From Wolbachia endosymbiont (group A) of Bibio marci (GTDB lineage Bacteria; Pseudomonadota; Alphaproteobacteria; Rickettsiales; Anaplasmataceae), in assembly GCF_947251645.1 (NCBI RefSeq), contig NZ_OX366364.1:992001-1056000 (forward strand): a stretch of 64,000 bases of DNA, written 5' to 3'. How positions within the stretch are numbered: position 1 is the stretch's first letter; every line of letters begins with the position of its first letter. The position numbers were made by a program, and so were the translations under genes. The notes under the pieces were generated by a model, which saw nothing but the letters and a program-made list of their open reading frames with translations, did no database searches and was not told the DNA's origin. Below are positions 44,013 to 53,666 of the stretch, piece by piece.

Positions 44013-44228
44013 ATGAGGTGCACAAAAAGGATACCCACCCTTTTAATTATTGCAGTTTTAATAATAATGGTTTTGTTATCTCATTATTGTTCTCACCTTC
44101 ACGAAGACGTAGTGCACTTAAAGAGTGACAATAAAGAATTCAAAAAAAAGCCAGAAAATTCCATAGAATCGACCATATTACATAGAGAAAAGGAAGTGTA
44201 TGATCATGTTTTCCATCCTGATAATTAA
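44013..44228 (+). CDS. small single-pass membrane protein
   Basis: 71 residues: basic start MRCTKR, one membrane helix (IPTLLIIAVLIIMVLLSHY), then a charged tail with a predicted helix. Upstream of hflK by 35-75 bases on the same strand; could be the first gene of that operon. Unrecognised. Confidence 0.45.
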   Translation: MRCTKRIPTLLIIAVLIIMVLLSHYCSHLHEDVVHLKSDNKEFKKKPENSIESTILHREKEVYDHVFHPDN

Positions 44229-44302
44229 TTTATAAATAAAATAGTTTTGCATTTTCTTATAAGATGAGTAATATTAGCGTATTAATTATAGAATCAATCA
44301 TT

Positions 44303-45340
44303 ATGTTTGATGAGAATAATCCTTGGAATCCGGGAAAGAAATCGATAGGGAACAAAACTCCTAATAATGAAGATATTTTAAGTAAAGCTGTATCTGATAT
44401 AAGGTTCTTTCTTAATGGATTAACCAGAAACAGGGGCAAAAAACCTTATTTTATCATTTTCATTATTTTGCTGTTCTATGCTTGCACTGGCTTTTATATT
44501 GTTCACCCCAGTGAAGAAGGCATAGAACTTACCTTTGGTAAATACTCTAACACAGAGATGTCCGGTTTGCGCTATCACTTCCCCTATCCTATTGGTAAGG
44601 TTTTTAAAGTAAACGTTAAGGAAGTAAATCGTGAAGAAATTGGTGTAAGCGGTTCTTATGGACGAGATACAGATCGTGGTGAAGGTGTGATGCTAACTGG
44701 AGATGAAAATATAGTCAACGTTAATTTCGAAATTCAGTGGCGCGTTAGAGATGCTAAGGACTATTTATTCAAAGTGCGGGATCATCAACCTGGTTTAAGC
44801 GTTAAAAACGCTGCTGAAAGTGCTATGAGGGAGATAATAGGTAAGAATACAATTTCTTTTGCACTGGAAGGTCAAGGGAGAGCCGAAATTTCCAGAGATA
44901 CTAGAATTCTATTGCAGCAGATTCTTGATGGATACCAAATGGGCATAGAGATTTTATCTGTTCAAATGAAAAAAATCGATCCACCAGAAAAAGTAATTAG
45001 CTCATTTAGAGATGTGCAAAGTGCTCGTGCAGATAAAGAGCGTACTATAAACGAAGCATATTCTTATAGTAATGATATCATACCTCGAGCAAAAGGTGAA
45101 GCGATAAAGATAAAATTAGATGCAGAGGCATATGAGAATGAAGTAATAAATGAAGCAAAAGGTAATGCAAATCGCTTTTTATCTCTTTATGAGGAATATA
45201 GACAGAATCCTTCTCTCGTTAAGAATCGTATTTATCTTGAAACTATGGAAAATATTTTCAGTAAGGTAGACAAAGTTGTTGTAACTGATGATCTGAAAGG
45301 TATGTTTTCTTATTTACCTCTTACAAATTTAGGGAAATAA
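44303..45340 (+). CDS. hflK: FtsH protease regulator HflK
   Basis: SPFH-domain protein forming with HflC a large periplasm-facing cage around FtsH. N-terminal FDENNPWNPG, one membrane helix near residue 60 (PYFIIFIILLFYACTGFYIV), then the SPFH domain (VHPSEEGIELTFGKYS..., GLRYHFPYPIG, VNVNFEIQWRV) and coiled coil (ADKERTINEAYSYSNDI). ATG at 44303 matches usual HflK N-termini; 44264 is an upstream alternative. Two bases before hflC, so translationally coupled. Confidence 0.93.
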   Translation: MFDENNPWNPGKKSIGNKTPNNEDILSKAVSDIRFFLNGLTRNRGKKPYFIIFIILLFYACTGFYIVHPSEEGIELTFGKYSNTEMSGLRYHFPYPIGKVFKVNVKEVNREEIGVSGSYGRDTDRGEGVMLTGDENIVNVNFEIQWRVRDAKDYLFKVRDHQPGLSVKNAAESAMREIIGKNTISFALEGQGRAEISRDTRILLQQILDGYQMGIEILSVQMKKIDPPEKVISSFRDVQSARADKERTINEAYSYSNDIIPRAKGEAIKIKLDAEAYENEVINEAKGNANRFLSLYEEYRQNPSLVKNRIYLETMENIFSKVDKVVVTDDLKGMFSYLPLTNLGK

Positions 45341-45342
45341 CC

Positions 45343-46215
45343 ATGAGTAGTAATATTAAAATCATTTTTGTTTCTGTATTTGTTGTTTTATTGATTGTTT
45401 TATCTAATTCAATATTTGTTGTACAAGAAACAAAGCAAGCTATAGTTATACAACTGGGTAAAGTTGTAAGGGATGTTAGGGAAAGTGGCTTATATTTTAA
45501 GTTACCATTCATAAATAGTGTAGAGTTTCTTGATAAAAGAGTTTTAGATCTAAGTCCTGATAAAACCCCAAGGGAAGTGATAACAGCGGATCAAAAACGT
45601 ATTATAGTAGATGCGTATGCAAAATATAAAATAACGAATCCTGTTACTTTTTACCAGGCTGTGAGGAATGAATCAGGGCTGGTTAGAAGATTATATCCGG
45701 TTATAGAAGCACACATAAGAGAAAATATAGGCAGATTTTCGTTGATTAGTTTGCTGAATGAAAAAAGGTCAGAAGTCATGCAGTTAATTCAGCACGGAGT
45801 TTACTCTGAAGCTGAAAAATTTGGCATAGAAATAATAGATGTAAGAATTAAGAGAGCAGATTTACCAGAAGAAAATAGTTCTGCAATATTTCGCCGTATG
45901 CAAACTGAAAGGGAAAAAGAAGCAAAAGAAATTAGAGCAGAAGGAGAGCAAGCGGGGCAGGAAATTAGATCAAAAGCTGATAAATTAAAAAGGGAAATTA
46001 TCTCCAGTGCAGTAAAAGAATCATATGAAACAAGGGGCCGTGGTTATGCTGAAGCAACTAGAATTTATAATGAGGCATTTAAGATTGATGAAGAGTTCTT
46101 TAACTTTTATCGCTCCATGAGCGCTTACAGTAAATCATTTGCCGAAAATAATACTAAATTTGTACTTTCACCAAACAATACCTTTTTAGATATTTTAAAT
46201 AAAGGATGGAAATAA
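45343..46215 (+). CDS. hflC: FtsH protease regulator HflC
   Basis: Partner of HflK. Single N-terminal membrane helix (IIFVSVFVVLLIVLSNSIFVV), SPFH domain (ETKQAIVIQLGKVVRDVRESGLYFKLPFI, KRIIVDAYAKYKI) and a charged coiled coil (REKEAKEIRAEGEQAGQEIR). 290 residues, normal. Central gene of hflK-hflC-degP. Confidence 0.94.
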   Translation: MSSNIKIIFVSVFVVLLIVLSNSIFVVQETKQAIVIQLGKVVRDVRESGLYFKLPFINSVEFLDKRVLDLSPDKTPREVITADQKRIIVDAYAKYKITNPVTFYQAVRNESGLVRRLYPVIEAHIRENIGRFSLISLLNEKRSEVMQLIQHGVYSEAEKFGIEIIDVRIKRADLPEENSSAIFRRMQTEREKEAKEIRAEGEQAGQEIRSKADKLKREIISSAVKESYETRGRGYAEATRIYNEAFKIDEEFFNFYRSMSAYSKSFAENNTKFVLSPNNTFLDILNKGWK

Positions 46216-46218
46216 TTT

Positions 46219-47703
46219 ATGAAAAGTAAGGCATTTATTTTATCTATATTTGCATATTTTCTAATTGCGTTTTCTTCGCATGCTAATATGTTTGATTGGA
46301 ATGCAAAAAAGGTCGTTGATGCTAGCACTACTGCATGCAACTGTAATCAAGGACTTGCCGATTTAGTGGAAGAACTCATTCCTGCGGTTGTAAATATTTC
46401 AAGCGAACAAATCATCAAACAAGAAAATAACAGCAGAACTAGAGTTCCATCTATGCCAGGAAATAATTTTTTTGATGATTTTAGAGAGTTTTTTGAGCAC
46501 TTTGATCAGTTTTTTATGGATAGGGGCCCTAGTGTTAACAGAGAGGTGGTGTTGCTTGGTTCTGGGTTTATTATAGATAAAGGTGGAACTATAGTAACCA
46601 ATTATCACGTTATTAAAAATGCCAAAGATATCACAGTTACTATGAACGATAATACTTATTTCAAAGCAGAAGTTTTAGGCTATGATGCAAGAACTGATCT
46701 TGCTGTGCTTAAGATTAATTCTGATAAAGATCTTTCTTCTGTTGCATTTGGTGATTCTGATAAAGCAAGGGTTGGTGATACGGTTATGGCAATAGGTAAC
46801 CCATTTGGTTTGGGTGGCTCTGTAAGCACAGGAATTATATCTGCAAGGTCCAGAGACATTAGTATCGGCACTATGAATGAATTTATTCAAACTGATGCTG
46901 CAATTAATAGAGGCAACTCTGGAGGGCCATTATTTGATTTAAATGGAAAAGTTATAGGCATTAACACCGCTATCTATTCCCCATCTGAGTCTGGCGGTAA
47001 CGTGGGTATAGGCTTTGCTATACCATCTAATTTAGCTATGTCAATTATTGACACATTAAAAAGTGGCAAAAAAATAAAACATGGTTGGCTTGGTGTGCAA
47101 GTTCAGCCTATAACGAAAGAATTTGCTGAGTCTTTGGGTTTAAAAGATACAAAAGGTGCACTGGTTGCAAGTATAGTAAAGGATAGCCCTGCAGAAAAAG
47201 GTGGAATTAAGGTGGGTGACATATTATTAGAATTTGATGATAAAAAAATTGATAGAATGACACAATTGCCTCAAATGGTTTCAAGAACTGAACCTGGAAA
47301 AAAAGTACAAATTAAGTTACTTAGAAAGGGCAAAGAGGTCAATATTAAGGTTGTGATTGAAGAATCTGCAAATGATGGTCAAGGTAATAATCAAGAAGAA
47401 AATAAATCAACATCCGATTACATAACTGGTTTAACTGTTTCAAACCTGCCAAAAGAATCAAAAGAAAGTAATCCTACAAAAGGTGTGATAGTTACTAATG
47501 TAGATAGTAACAGTAATGCCACGCTGCGTGGTATTAAAAAAGGGGACATCATTATCCAATTAGATGGAACCGATATAGAAAATATTAATGATTTTCAAAA
47601 ACAAGTTGATTCAGCAGTAAAGAAAAACGGTAAAGATTCAATAATGTTGCTTATTTACCGCAATGGAAATCAATTCTTTACTTCGATAAAGTTGAAGAAA
47701 TAG
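46219..47703 (+). CDS. degP: periplasmic serine protease DegP/HtrA
   Basis: Envelope chaperone-protease. Signal peptide at residues 1-22 (AFILSIFAYFLIAFSSHA). Trypsin-like domain with His130 (TNYHVI), Asp160 (ARTDLAVL) and Ser234 (RGNSGGPL), then two PDZ domains (GWLGVQVQPITKEFAES; a second from about residue 395). 494 residues, the two-PDZ form. Follows hflC by three bases. Its 3' end overlaps by 26 bases the converging hydrolase gene. Confidence 0.96.
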   Translation: MKSKAFILSIFAYFLIAFSSHANMFDWNAKKVVDASTTACNCNQGLADLVEELIPAVVNISSEQIIKQENNSRTRVPSMPGNNFFDDFREFFEHFDQFFMDRGPSVNREVVLLGSGFIIDKGGTIVTNYHVIKNAKDITVTMNDNTYFKAEVLGYDARTDLAVLKINSDKDLSSVAFGDSDKARVGDTVMAIGNPFGLGGSVSTGIISARSRDISIGTMNEFIQTDAAINRGNSGGPLFDLNGKVIGINTAIYSPSESGGNVGIGFAIPSNLAMSIIDTLKSGKKIKHGWLGVQVQPITKEFAESLGLKDTKGALVASIVKDSPAEKGGIKVGDILLEFDDKKIDRMTQLPQMVSRTEPGKKVQIKLLRKGKEVNIKVVIEESANDGQGNNQEENKSTSDYITGLTVSNLPKESKESNPTKGVIVTNVDSNSNATLRGIKKGDIIIQLDGTDIENINDFQKQVDSAVKKNGKDSIMLLIYRNGNQFFTSIKLKK

Positions 47704-48756
47704 TTGACTCATAGCTACCTGCAGGGTGTCGGTTTGCTGCCGTAATATTTACTTTCGACATTGAACTTGTACAGCCAGAAAAATCTTCATAAAATTTACT
47801 TTTTCTAAACTCTTCAACTTTCTCTTCGCTGTTTAGTGAGCCACATTCAGCAAAGTATGAATCTGTCTTTTGAATATATAAACTGATTAATTCAGGAAAA
47901 GTGTAACTAACTTTGTTGGAAGATTTTAAACACTTAATAGGCAAGCCATGAATGCCCTTGTTAGTCCTTTTAGGATCAATACATTCATTATTTTTTATTA
48001 ACATTGTATGTGCTTGAAAAATTTCTCATTCTCTTCAAAACCTTCGAAGACTTCTTTTTTTTGGTAATTTTTCTTTCTACCATTTTTTTCTATTCTTTCT
48101 ATTTTTGTTGCAAGTTGCGCTGATTGTTTGATTGTCTTATCTCCTTCGCGATTAAAGTACATCGTATAAGGAGTAATTGAATTTATGATTTTATGTGTCT
48201 TCCAATGACAACCAAAAATCTTTAGTACTAATTTGATTATCGGAGCAAGAAGAATTTTTAATTTTGCTATAAAACCAAAGTAGTAAAGAGAGGCTTGTTT
48301 GAGTGAACTAGCAGCGTTGCTAACAACACACCTCAAATGTATATCATTATTTTTAAAATTTTTATGAACCTCTGCAGCTACATGTCCGCCAAAGCAATCC
48401 CCAAATAATATTATATTATCCGGCTTTATACCATTTTTTAACAAATCAGTGACAACTACAATGCCTGATTCAACTCTATCGTTACGAAACGTAAAAGAGT
48501 TTTTGCTCTTGCCCAAGCCAGGATAGTTAAAGAGATGTACAGTAATTCCTCGGTCTGTTGCCCATTGCCAATTTTGCAAATCCAACTCTTTGGATTTTAC
48601 AATACGATTCCCTCCACCTACAAAATAGACTAGATGCTTTCCATTCCGTTGATCTACATCTTTACTAGGCATTATTATCTTTTGGATTTTCATCCCATTT
48701 TGAGTTCTTACAAACTCTTCCTTAGTTTGTATTTTAATTTCTCTTGTTTCTTTCAC
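47678..48756 (-). pseudogene. alpha/beta hydrolase, apparently split by a frameshift
   Basis: The first 252 codons (48756-47998) have an alpha/beta-hydrolase core: HLVYFVGGGNRI, YPGLGKSKN and the nucleophile elbow GDCFGGH with Cys121 where Ser is usual. The frame ends at TAA 47998; a second frame, 48004-47678 (108 codons), begins LIKNNECIDPKR and contains GIHGLPI, a plausible place for the catalytic His. Stop and new ATG overlap (ATGTTAA), so either a one-base frameshift broke one gene of about 360 codons or the two are coupled. I favour the former. Substrate unknown. Confidence 0.6.
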
Positions 48757-48816
48757 GTCTTAACTCTCACTACATCAATTTCATAATACATAAAATCTTT
48801 AAAAGAGTCAATCCTC

Positions 48817-50247
48817 ATGAATAAAATCAACTTTCTAAAATTCATTGAACTGTGCTTTCAAACGGTGGTGCCGGGATGTGAGTATAATGATTATCAGTAC
48901 ATAAAAGTCATAGAAGACAGGCTGAAAGCAGCGAATGCTGGCGAAGTAAGGCGCATAATATTCAATATGCCTCCGCGTTCAATGAAGTCCATATGTGCTA
49001 GTGTTGCGTGGCCCGCGTGGATACTGGGAAATCAGCCATCTGCAAGAATAATAGTTACAAGTTATTCTAAGTTGCTTAGCGAAAAACATTCGCTCGATAC
49101 GAGGTGCATAATGCAATCTGATTGGTATAAAGAACTATTTCCAGAGGTAAAATTATCCAAAGACCAGAACACTAAATATAAATTCCAAACAGTGCAGAGA
49201 GGATTTAGAATCGCAACATCAGTTGGAGGGACGTTAACCGGTGAAGGTGGAGATTTCATCATCGTGGATGATCCGCTTAACCCTGCTCAAGCTTTGAGTG
49301 AAACGTTTAGAAAGCGTGCCACAAACTGGTTCGATCAGACTTTGGTAACGAGGCTCAACGATAGAAAAAAAGGAGTAATTGTGCTTGTTATGCACAGGCT
49401 GCACCTGGAAGACTTAACTGGGCACCTCTTATCCAAGCCAAAAAACATATGGCATCACATTTGTTTGCCAATGATTTCTGAAAAAGTGGAGATAATCGAC
49501 TCAATTACGACACAAGAAAAAGGTTTATATTCAAGAGAAGAGAATGAGTTATTATATCCCCTCGAGGGAGGAAGAGAAGAAGTTGAGATGATAAAAGTTG
49601 AACTCGGGAGTTACGCTTTTGCTGCTCAATATCAACAAAACCCCCTGCCGCTTTCAAGTGGTATAATAAAACAAGAGTGGCTAAAGCGCTATAAAAATTT
49701 CCCTGATAATCTCTCACATGTAACTCAAAGCTGGGACACTGCAGTTTCAACAAACGATTCCAGCGACTTTAGTGTCTGCACCACCTGGGCAAAAATAGAT
49801 AATAAATTCTATTTACTTGATGTATATCGAGCAAAGCTTGAGTACCCAAAGCTTAAAGAGCAAGTTCTGTCACTAGCTGCAAGATGGGCACCACATGCAA
49901 TTTTGATTGAAGCAAAAACGAGTGGTCAGCAATTAACACAAGAGCTAAAGGCAAATAGCGATCTACCGATTATTGAAATAGTGCCACACAATGACAAACT
50001 CACTCGATTTTATCAAATTGTTCCGGTGATAGAGTCTGGCAGGGTTTTTTTGCCACAGCAAGCGGTATGGCTCAGCGATTTTGAGTACGAAATTTTAATG
50101 TTCCCAGAAACTCGCCATGACGATCAAGTGGATAGTACCGTACAATATCTGCAATGGATGAGAAAAACTAATACCAGTGCTTTCAGGGTCAGGGACTTTG
50201 GCCCCAACCCTAATAAAACACTTGGGTGGCTGAGAGCAGTGGATTAG
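48817..50247 (+). CDS. terL: phage-type terminase large subunit (orphan)
   Basis: DNA-packaging motor protein. ATPase domain: MPPRSMKSICAS at 51-62 (Walker A-like), GDFIIVDDPL at 145-154 (Walker B). Nuclease domain: QSWDTAVS (Asp307), then ILIEAKTSGQQL and MFPETRHDDQVDS, the RNase H-like acidic residues. 476 residues, all motifs present. No portal, capsid or tail gene is near, so it is a domesticated or relict gene, possibly from a gene-transfer-agent-like ancestor. A decayed second copy of its 3' end lies at 56535-56690. Overlaps the next gene's stop by four bases. Confidence 0.9.
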   Translation: MNKINFLKFIELCFQTVVPGCEYNDYQYIKVIEDRLKAANAGEVRRIIFNMPPRSMKSICASVAWPAWILGNQPSARIIVTSYSKLLSEKHSLDTRCIMQSDWYKELFPEVKLSKDQNTKYKFQTVQRGFRIATSVGGTLTGEGGDFIIVDDPLNPAQALSETFRKRATNWFDQTLVTRLNDRKKGVIVLVMHRLHLEDLTGHLLSKPKNIWHHICLPMISEKVEIIDSITTQEKGLYSREENELLYPLEGGREEVEMIKVELGSYAFAAQYQQNPLPLSSGIIKQEWLKRYKNFPDNLSHVTQSWDTAVSTNDSSDFSVCTTWAKIDNKFYLLDVYRAKLEYPKLKEQVLSLAARWAPHAILIEAKTSGQQLTQELKANSDLPIIEIVPHNDKLTRFYQIVPVIESGRVFLPQQAVWLSDFEYEILMFPETRHDDQVDSTVQYLQWMRKTNTSAFRVRDFGPNPNKTLGWLRAVD

Positions 50248-53086
50248 ATTAAATCAATAGCTGAAGACTTATCTGTTTGATGAGAGGGACTACTCAAACT
50301 TAACGACTTCAGCATTGAAAGTGGTGAAGAATCTCTTTTCGGAGATTTTCTTAGACTATCTTCACCTACAGGCGATTGAGACTTACGTTTTGGCAATCTT
50401 TTTCCAGTATTCTCACAATCCATAGACTCATAACCACTTATTCCACTTGTTGTTGCCTCAGCTTTAGAACTTACGTTTTCAGCATCAGTTACGAACCCGG
50501 AAGAATAACCGCTGTCTTTATTATCTTCGAGCTTCCCCTTTTTAGCTACTGATGTACCTTTAGTACACTGTTGCTCTTTCAAAGGCAACTTTGTTTCCCA
50601 ATCGTTAAAAGTACGGTCAAGGCAGTATCCACCTTTGTCTTTTATAATTGGAATATCTTCTAATGCGTTTTCATCGGGATAACAGGCTGTAGCTGCTTCG
50701 CGATGTTTTATCCTATTGTAATATCCTCCTTCTCTTTCTATTCCTTTCTTCACCTTGAGATCTACCAATCTGTCCTTTTTAGATTTCACTGCCTCTTTGA
50801 TAATGTTAATGTCGATCTTTTCTATTTTCACTTCTTCCTCATACCCATAAATAAAAAGTTTTTCTAAGTTAGATAAAGCACCACTACTTATATTAGCAAC
50901 AACTGTCTTTCTTGAATTTTTCTCACAATCATTTTGATTTTTTTCATAATCAGGATCAGGAAGAAATTTAAATGGAAACTCATCAAAATCGCAAGATTCT
51001 CTTGCTTCTTTCTCAGTTTCATAATACTCTTCTACTACATAATCTATTACCGCCTGTAAATATTCCTCTCTATCAACATTATCATGGAGTAAACTAACAA
51101 TTTTCCCATCTTTTGCAAAAAAGTTAGTATAAACACTATCAAGAGTATAATTCATTAGGTTGAATGTATAAAGCAATGCTTTAGACAACTTTTCTTCTTC
51201 CTTTTCCTTAGTAACTTGCTGTTTTTCTTTCATGCTACAAATGTTCTCCGTATCTTCTGGAGGATCTGCAAAAATTCCAAGATTTGAGGATATTGGATCA
51301 TTCCTTGTCGTAAGAGAAGAAGTCGATGGTGGCAAACACCAAGAACTACTCCCTGTTGGCATATTTTTACCAGCGCCTCTCGATGATGAAGCTCCACTCT
51401 GTGAGCATGATAAACCACTAGGTTCTGGTTTAGTAAATTGCATTGACGATATCCATTTATTTTCGGACGTGCCTTGTGATAAACAAGGGTTCGTTTGCTG
51501 AGCCCAAGGGTTAGCCCCTACTGGATTAGCACCTTTCCATGATGAAGGTCCACTCTGTGACCATGATAAACCACTAGGTCCTGGTTCAGTAAATTGCCGT
51601 GACGGCATCCATTTATTTCCGGACGTGCCTTGTGATGATCAACGATTTTGAGCAGCACTTACAGATTGCGATAATGAAGATGGCCCTGAAACACCATAAC
51701 TAACTGCAATAGAATTCAGCTGCGGCAATGGCGGAAATCCTTTACTCGTTCCAGCTAAATTTACATGATTGTGCAGTAGCAGACCTTCTTTTTCCGTTTC
51801 TGATCCTTGCTCTGACCCTCGCCTGGGAGAATCATTTAATGCTCCTTCCTGACTCCGCGTGGGAGACTCCAATTGTGTGTCTGTGACATCTTAGACGATG
51901 GCCCTGGACCACCACTTGAAGAACCAGAATCCTTAGGTTTCGAAGGTGAATTACTATCATAACCACTATCTGTGTCTGCTTTCCTTTTGTTGGGCGGTGT
52001 TTTTGGAGGCGGCAATGCTCGAAAATGAAGCTCATGGTCAATGGACAGTTCATGATCTTTGTTGATTACAGAGTTTTCTATGATTTTATTCAGCACACAA
52101 TAAGAAATGTTCACATCAGCAAAATCTATAGCATATACGTAATCACTACTCCAGTATGGATTTTTTAAATGACGACTTTCAATTCTGGTAACCACAGCAT
52201 CACCAAATGTACGGTTGAGGTCATATGCATCATCCTTGCTGAGAAACTCAAGAAACTTACCATTTTGCACAAGAGGAATAAGAACTGAATCTTCTTTACT
52301 ATTAACATAAGAAGTACGAGTAATAGTACGAACTGGAAGGTCTGCTGCCCTATCTATAAAATCGATTATTGTATATTTCAGTTTATCAACAGTTTTGTTC
52401 TTAGCACTAGGAGTCTGAAGATAACGACATTCTAAAGATGTATTATATGCTATTATGTCTTTAATGAACTCGACATTATCAAAAATGCTTTTTTTTATGT
52501 ATACACAATTACCAATTATTTCCAAGTAGTCTCTTGGAGCATTTTCGTACCCTTCAATATTTGCTAAAAATGAATCAACAAAGTCTTTTTGTAGTCCCTT
52601 ATCATAAAAATGCATACAATATAAATAGGAGTTCCTATCGAAACTTATATTATATATATGTTCTCTTAAATACCCTGGACCATGTTTCTTTCCCATGCCC
52701 TCTTTTACATCTCCGGCAAGTGCTTTAGCTAGATAGCATTTTAAATTAAAAACCACTTCTTCATCTATTTTTACTGAAAATTTCTTTCTTCCTTTATCAT
52801 CTCTAGGTAAATGTTTCGTGTTAAAAGCGAACGGAAAAAACTTCAAATTATAAGATACACCAGCAGCTTTTTCATCTCTATAAGATTTTTTAATTATTTT
52901 CTCCTTCACGTTATTCAAATACTTCATACATTGTTTGGAATCCATATTTTTATCAAATGAGACAACAATATGATCCTTACCATGCAAACTTTGCACGGTA
53001 AGGTTAGTAAATGCAATATCATTAAAACGAAGATTAATATTAAATGCCTTTACTAATTCTCGATTTACTTCACTTATATTAGGCAT
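50244..53086 (-). pseudogene. large effector-like protein, broken by frameshift and stop
   Basis: Three frames join into about 948 codons: 53086-51836 (416 codons); 51872-51639 after restoring one G near 51890 (reading SSKDVTDTQLESP); and, in that same frame past an in-frame TGA at 51639-51641, 51608-50244. The N-terminal 340 residues look folded and mixed alpha/beta; the rest is disordered, with DSGYDS (373-378), a two-copy tandem repeat, DSGYSS, and basic patches KRLPKRK and RKSPKRD that could be nuclear signals. I do not recognise the family. The 416- and 454-codon parts could still be expressed separately. Confidence 0.6.
51340..51640. repeat. two-copy tandem coding repeat, about 156 bp
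   Basis: GGACGTGCCTTGTGAT ends at 51480 and again at 51636. Each unit encodes SQGTSxNKW, then QFTxPxPSGLSxSQSG. The in-frame TGA at 51639 lies at the upstream edge of the first unit. Confidence 0.8.
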
Positions 53087-53110
53087 AACACCCCCCTGTT
53101 TTAAATATAC

Positions 53111-53308
53111 TTATGACCTTGAACTACCTTTACTACTACTCTGACTATTACAACTACTCATAGAACTGCTAGGATCATTCTTTCTTGCCCTCTCTTCATC
53201 TCTTTCTTTAAACCTATCACGATAGTCATCGATATACTTTGGATCTACTTTGCTTAGATCAGCTATTTCTCTTTTTCTTGTAACACGATCAGATTCTTTT
53301 TTATCCAT
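53111..53308 (-). CDS. small charged protein upstream of the broken effector gene
   Basis: 65 residues, half of them charged (VTRKREIADLSKVDPKYIDDY, then RFKERDEERARKND) with a serine-rich tail (SSSMSSCNSQSSS). No membrane segment. Ends 24 bases before the 53086 start on the same strand, so probably one transcript. Unrecognised; may be real or a short relic. Confidence 0.45.
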   Translation of the reverse strand: MDKKESDRVTRKREIADLSKVDPKYIDDYRDRFKERDEERARKNDPSSSMSSCNSQSSSKGSSRS

Positions 53309-53429
53309 ATTGCTCCCAGTAAAAATATTATGTAATTAATATACTAAAAATAAAATTAAGTGCAAGCACTTTTTTATATTTTTTTTTAAAAAACTTTATT
53401 CACTCTTTTTTCATAAAACTTAAGTTTTC

Positions 53430-53666
53430 GAGATTCCAGTGTCACGCACTGGAATGACAAAAAAAGACGCTGAATGACGCCTGTGTTTCTTTTTGCCATC
53501 AACTCCTACTCTTTTAATGTCATACCAGTACCTCTTTTTCTTGTCATCCCAGTGCCCAGACACTGGGATCCAGTCTTTTTTGCAATTCATCAAAAACGCT
53601 CCCTTTTAACATAAAACCCTACATTTATCAAACCTAATGTACAATTAAGTTTCCTGGATTCCAGTG
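53430..53666. repeat. family-1 palindromic repeats before IS copy D
   Basis: ATTCCAGTGTCACGCACTGGAATGACA (53434-53460), CATCCCAGTGCCCAGACACTGGGATCCAG (53545-53574), linker, then TCCTGGATTCCAGTG into which copy D is inserted. 53309-53430 is AT-rich with no signal. Confidence 0.85.
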
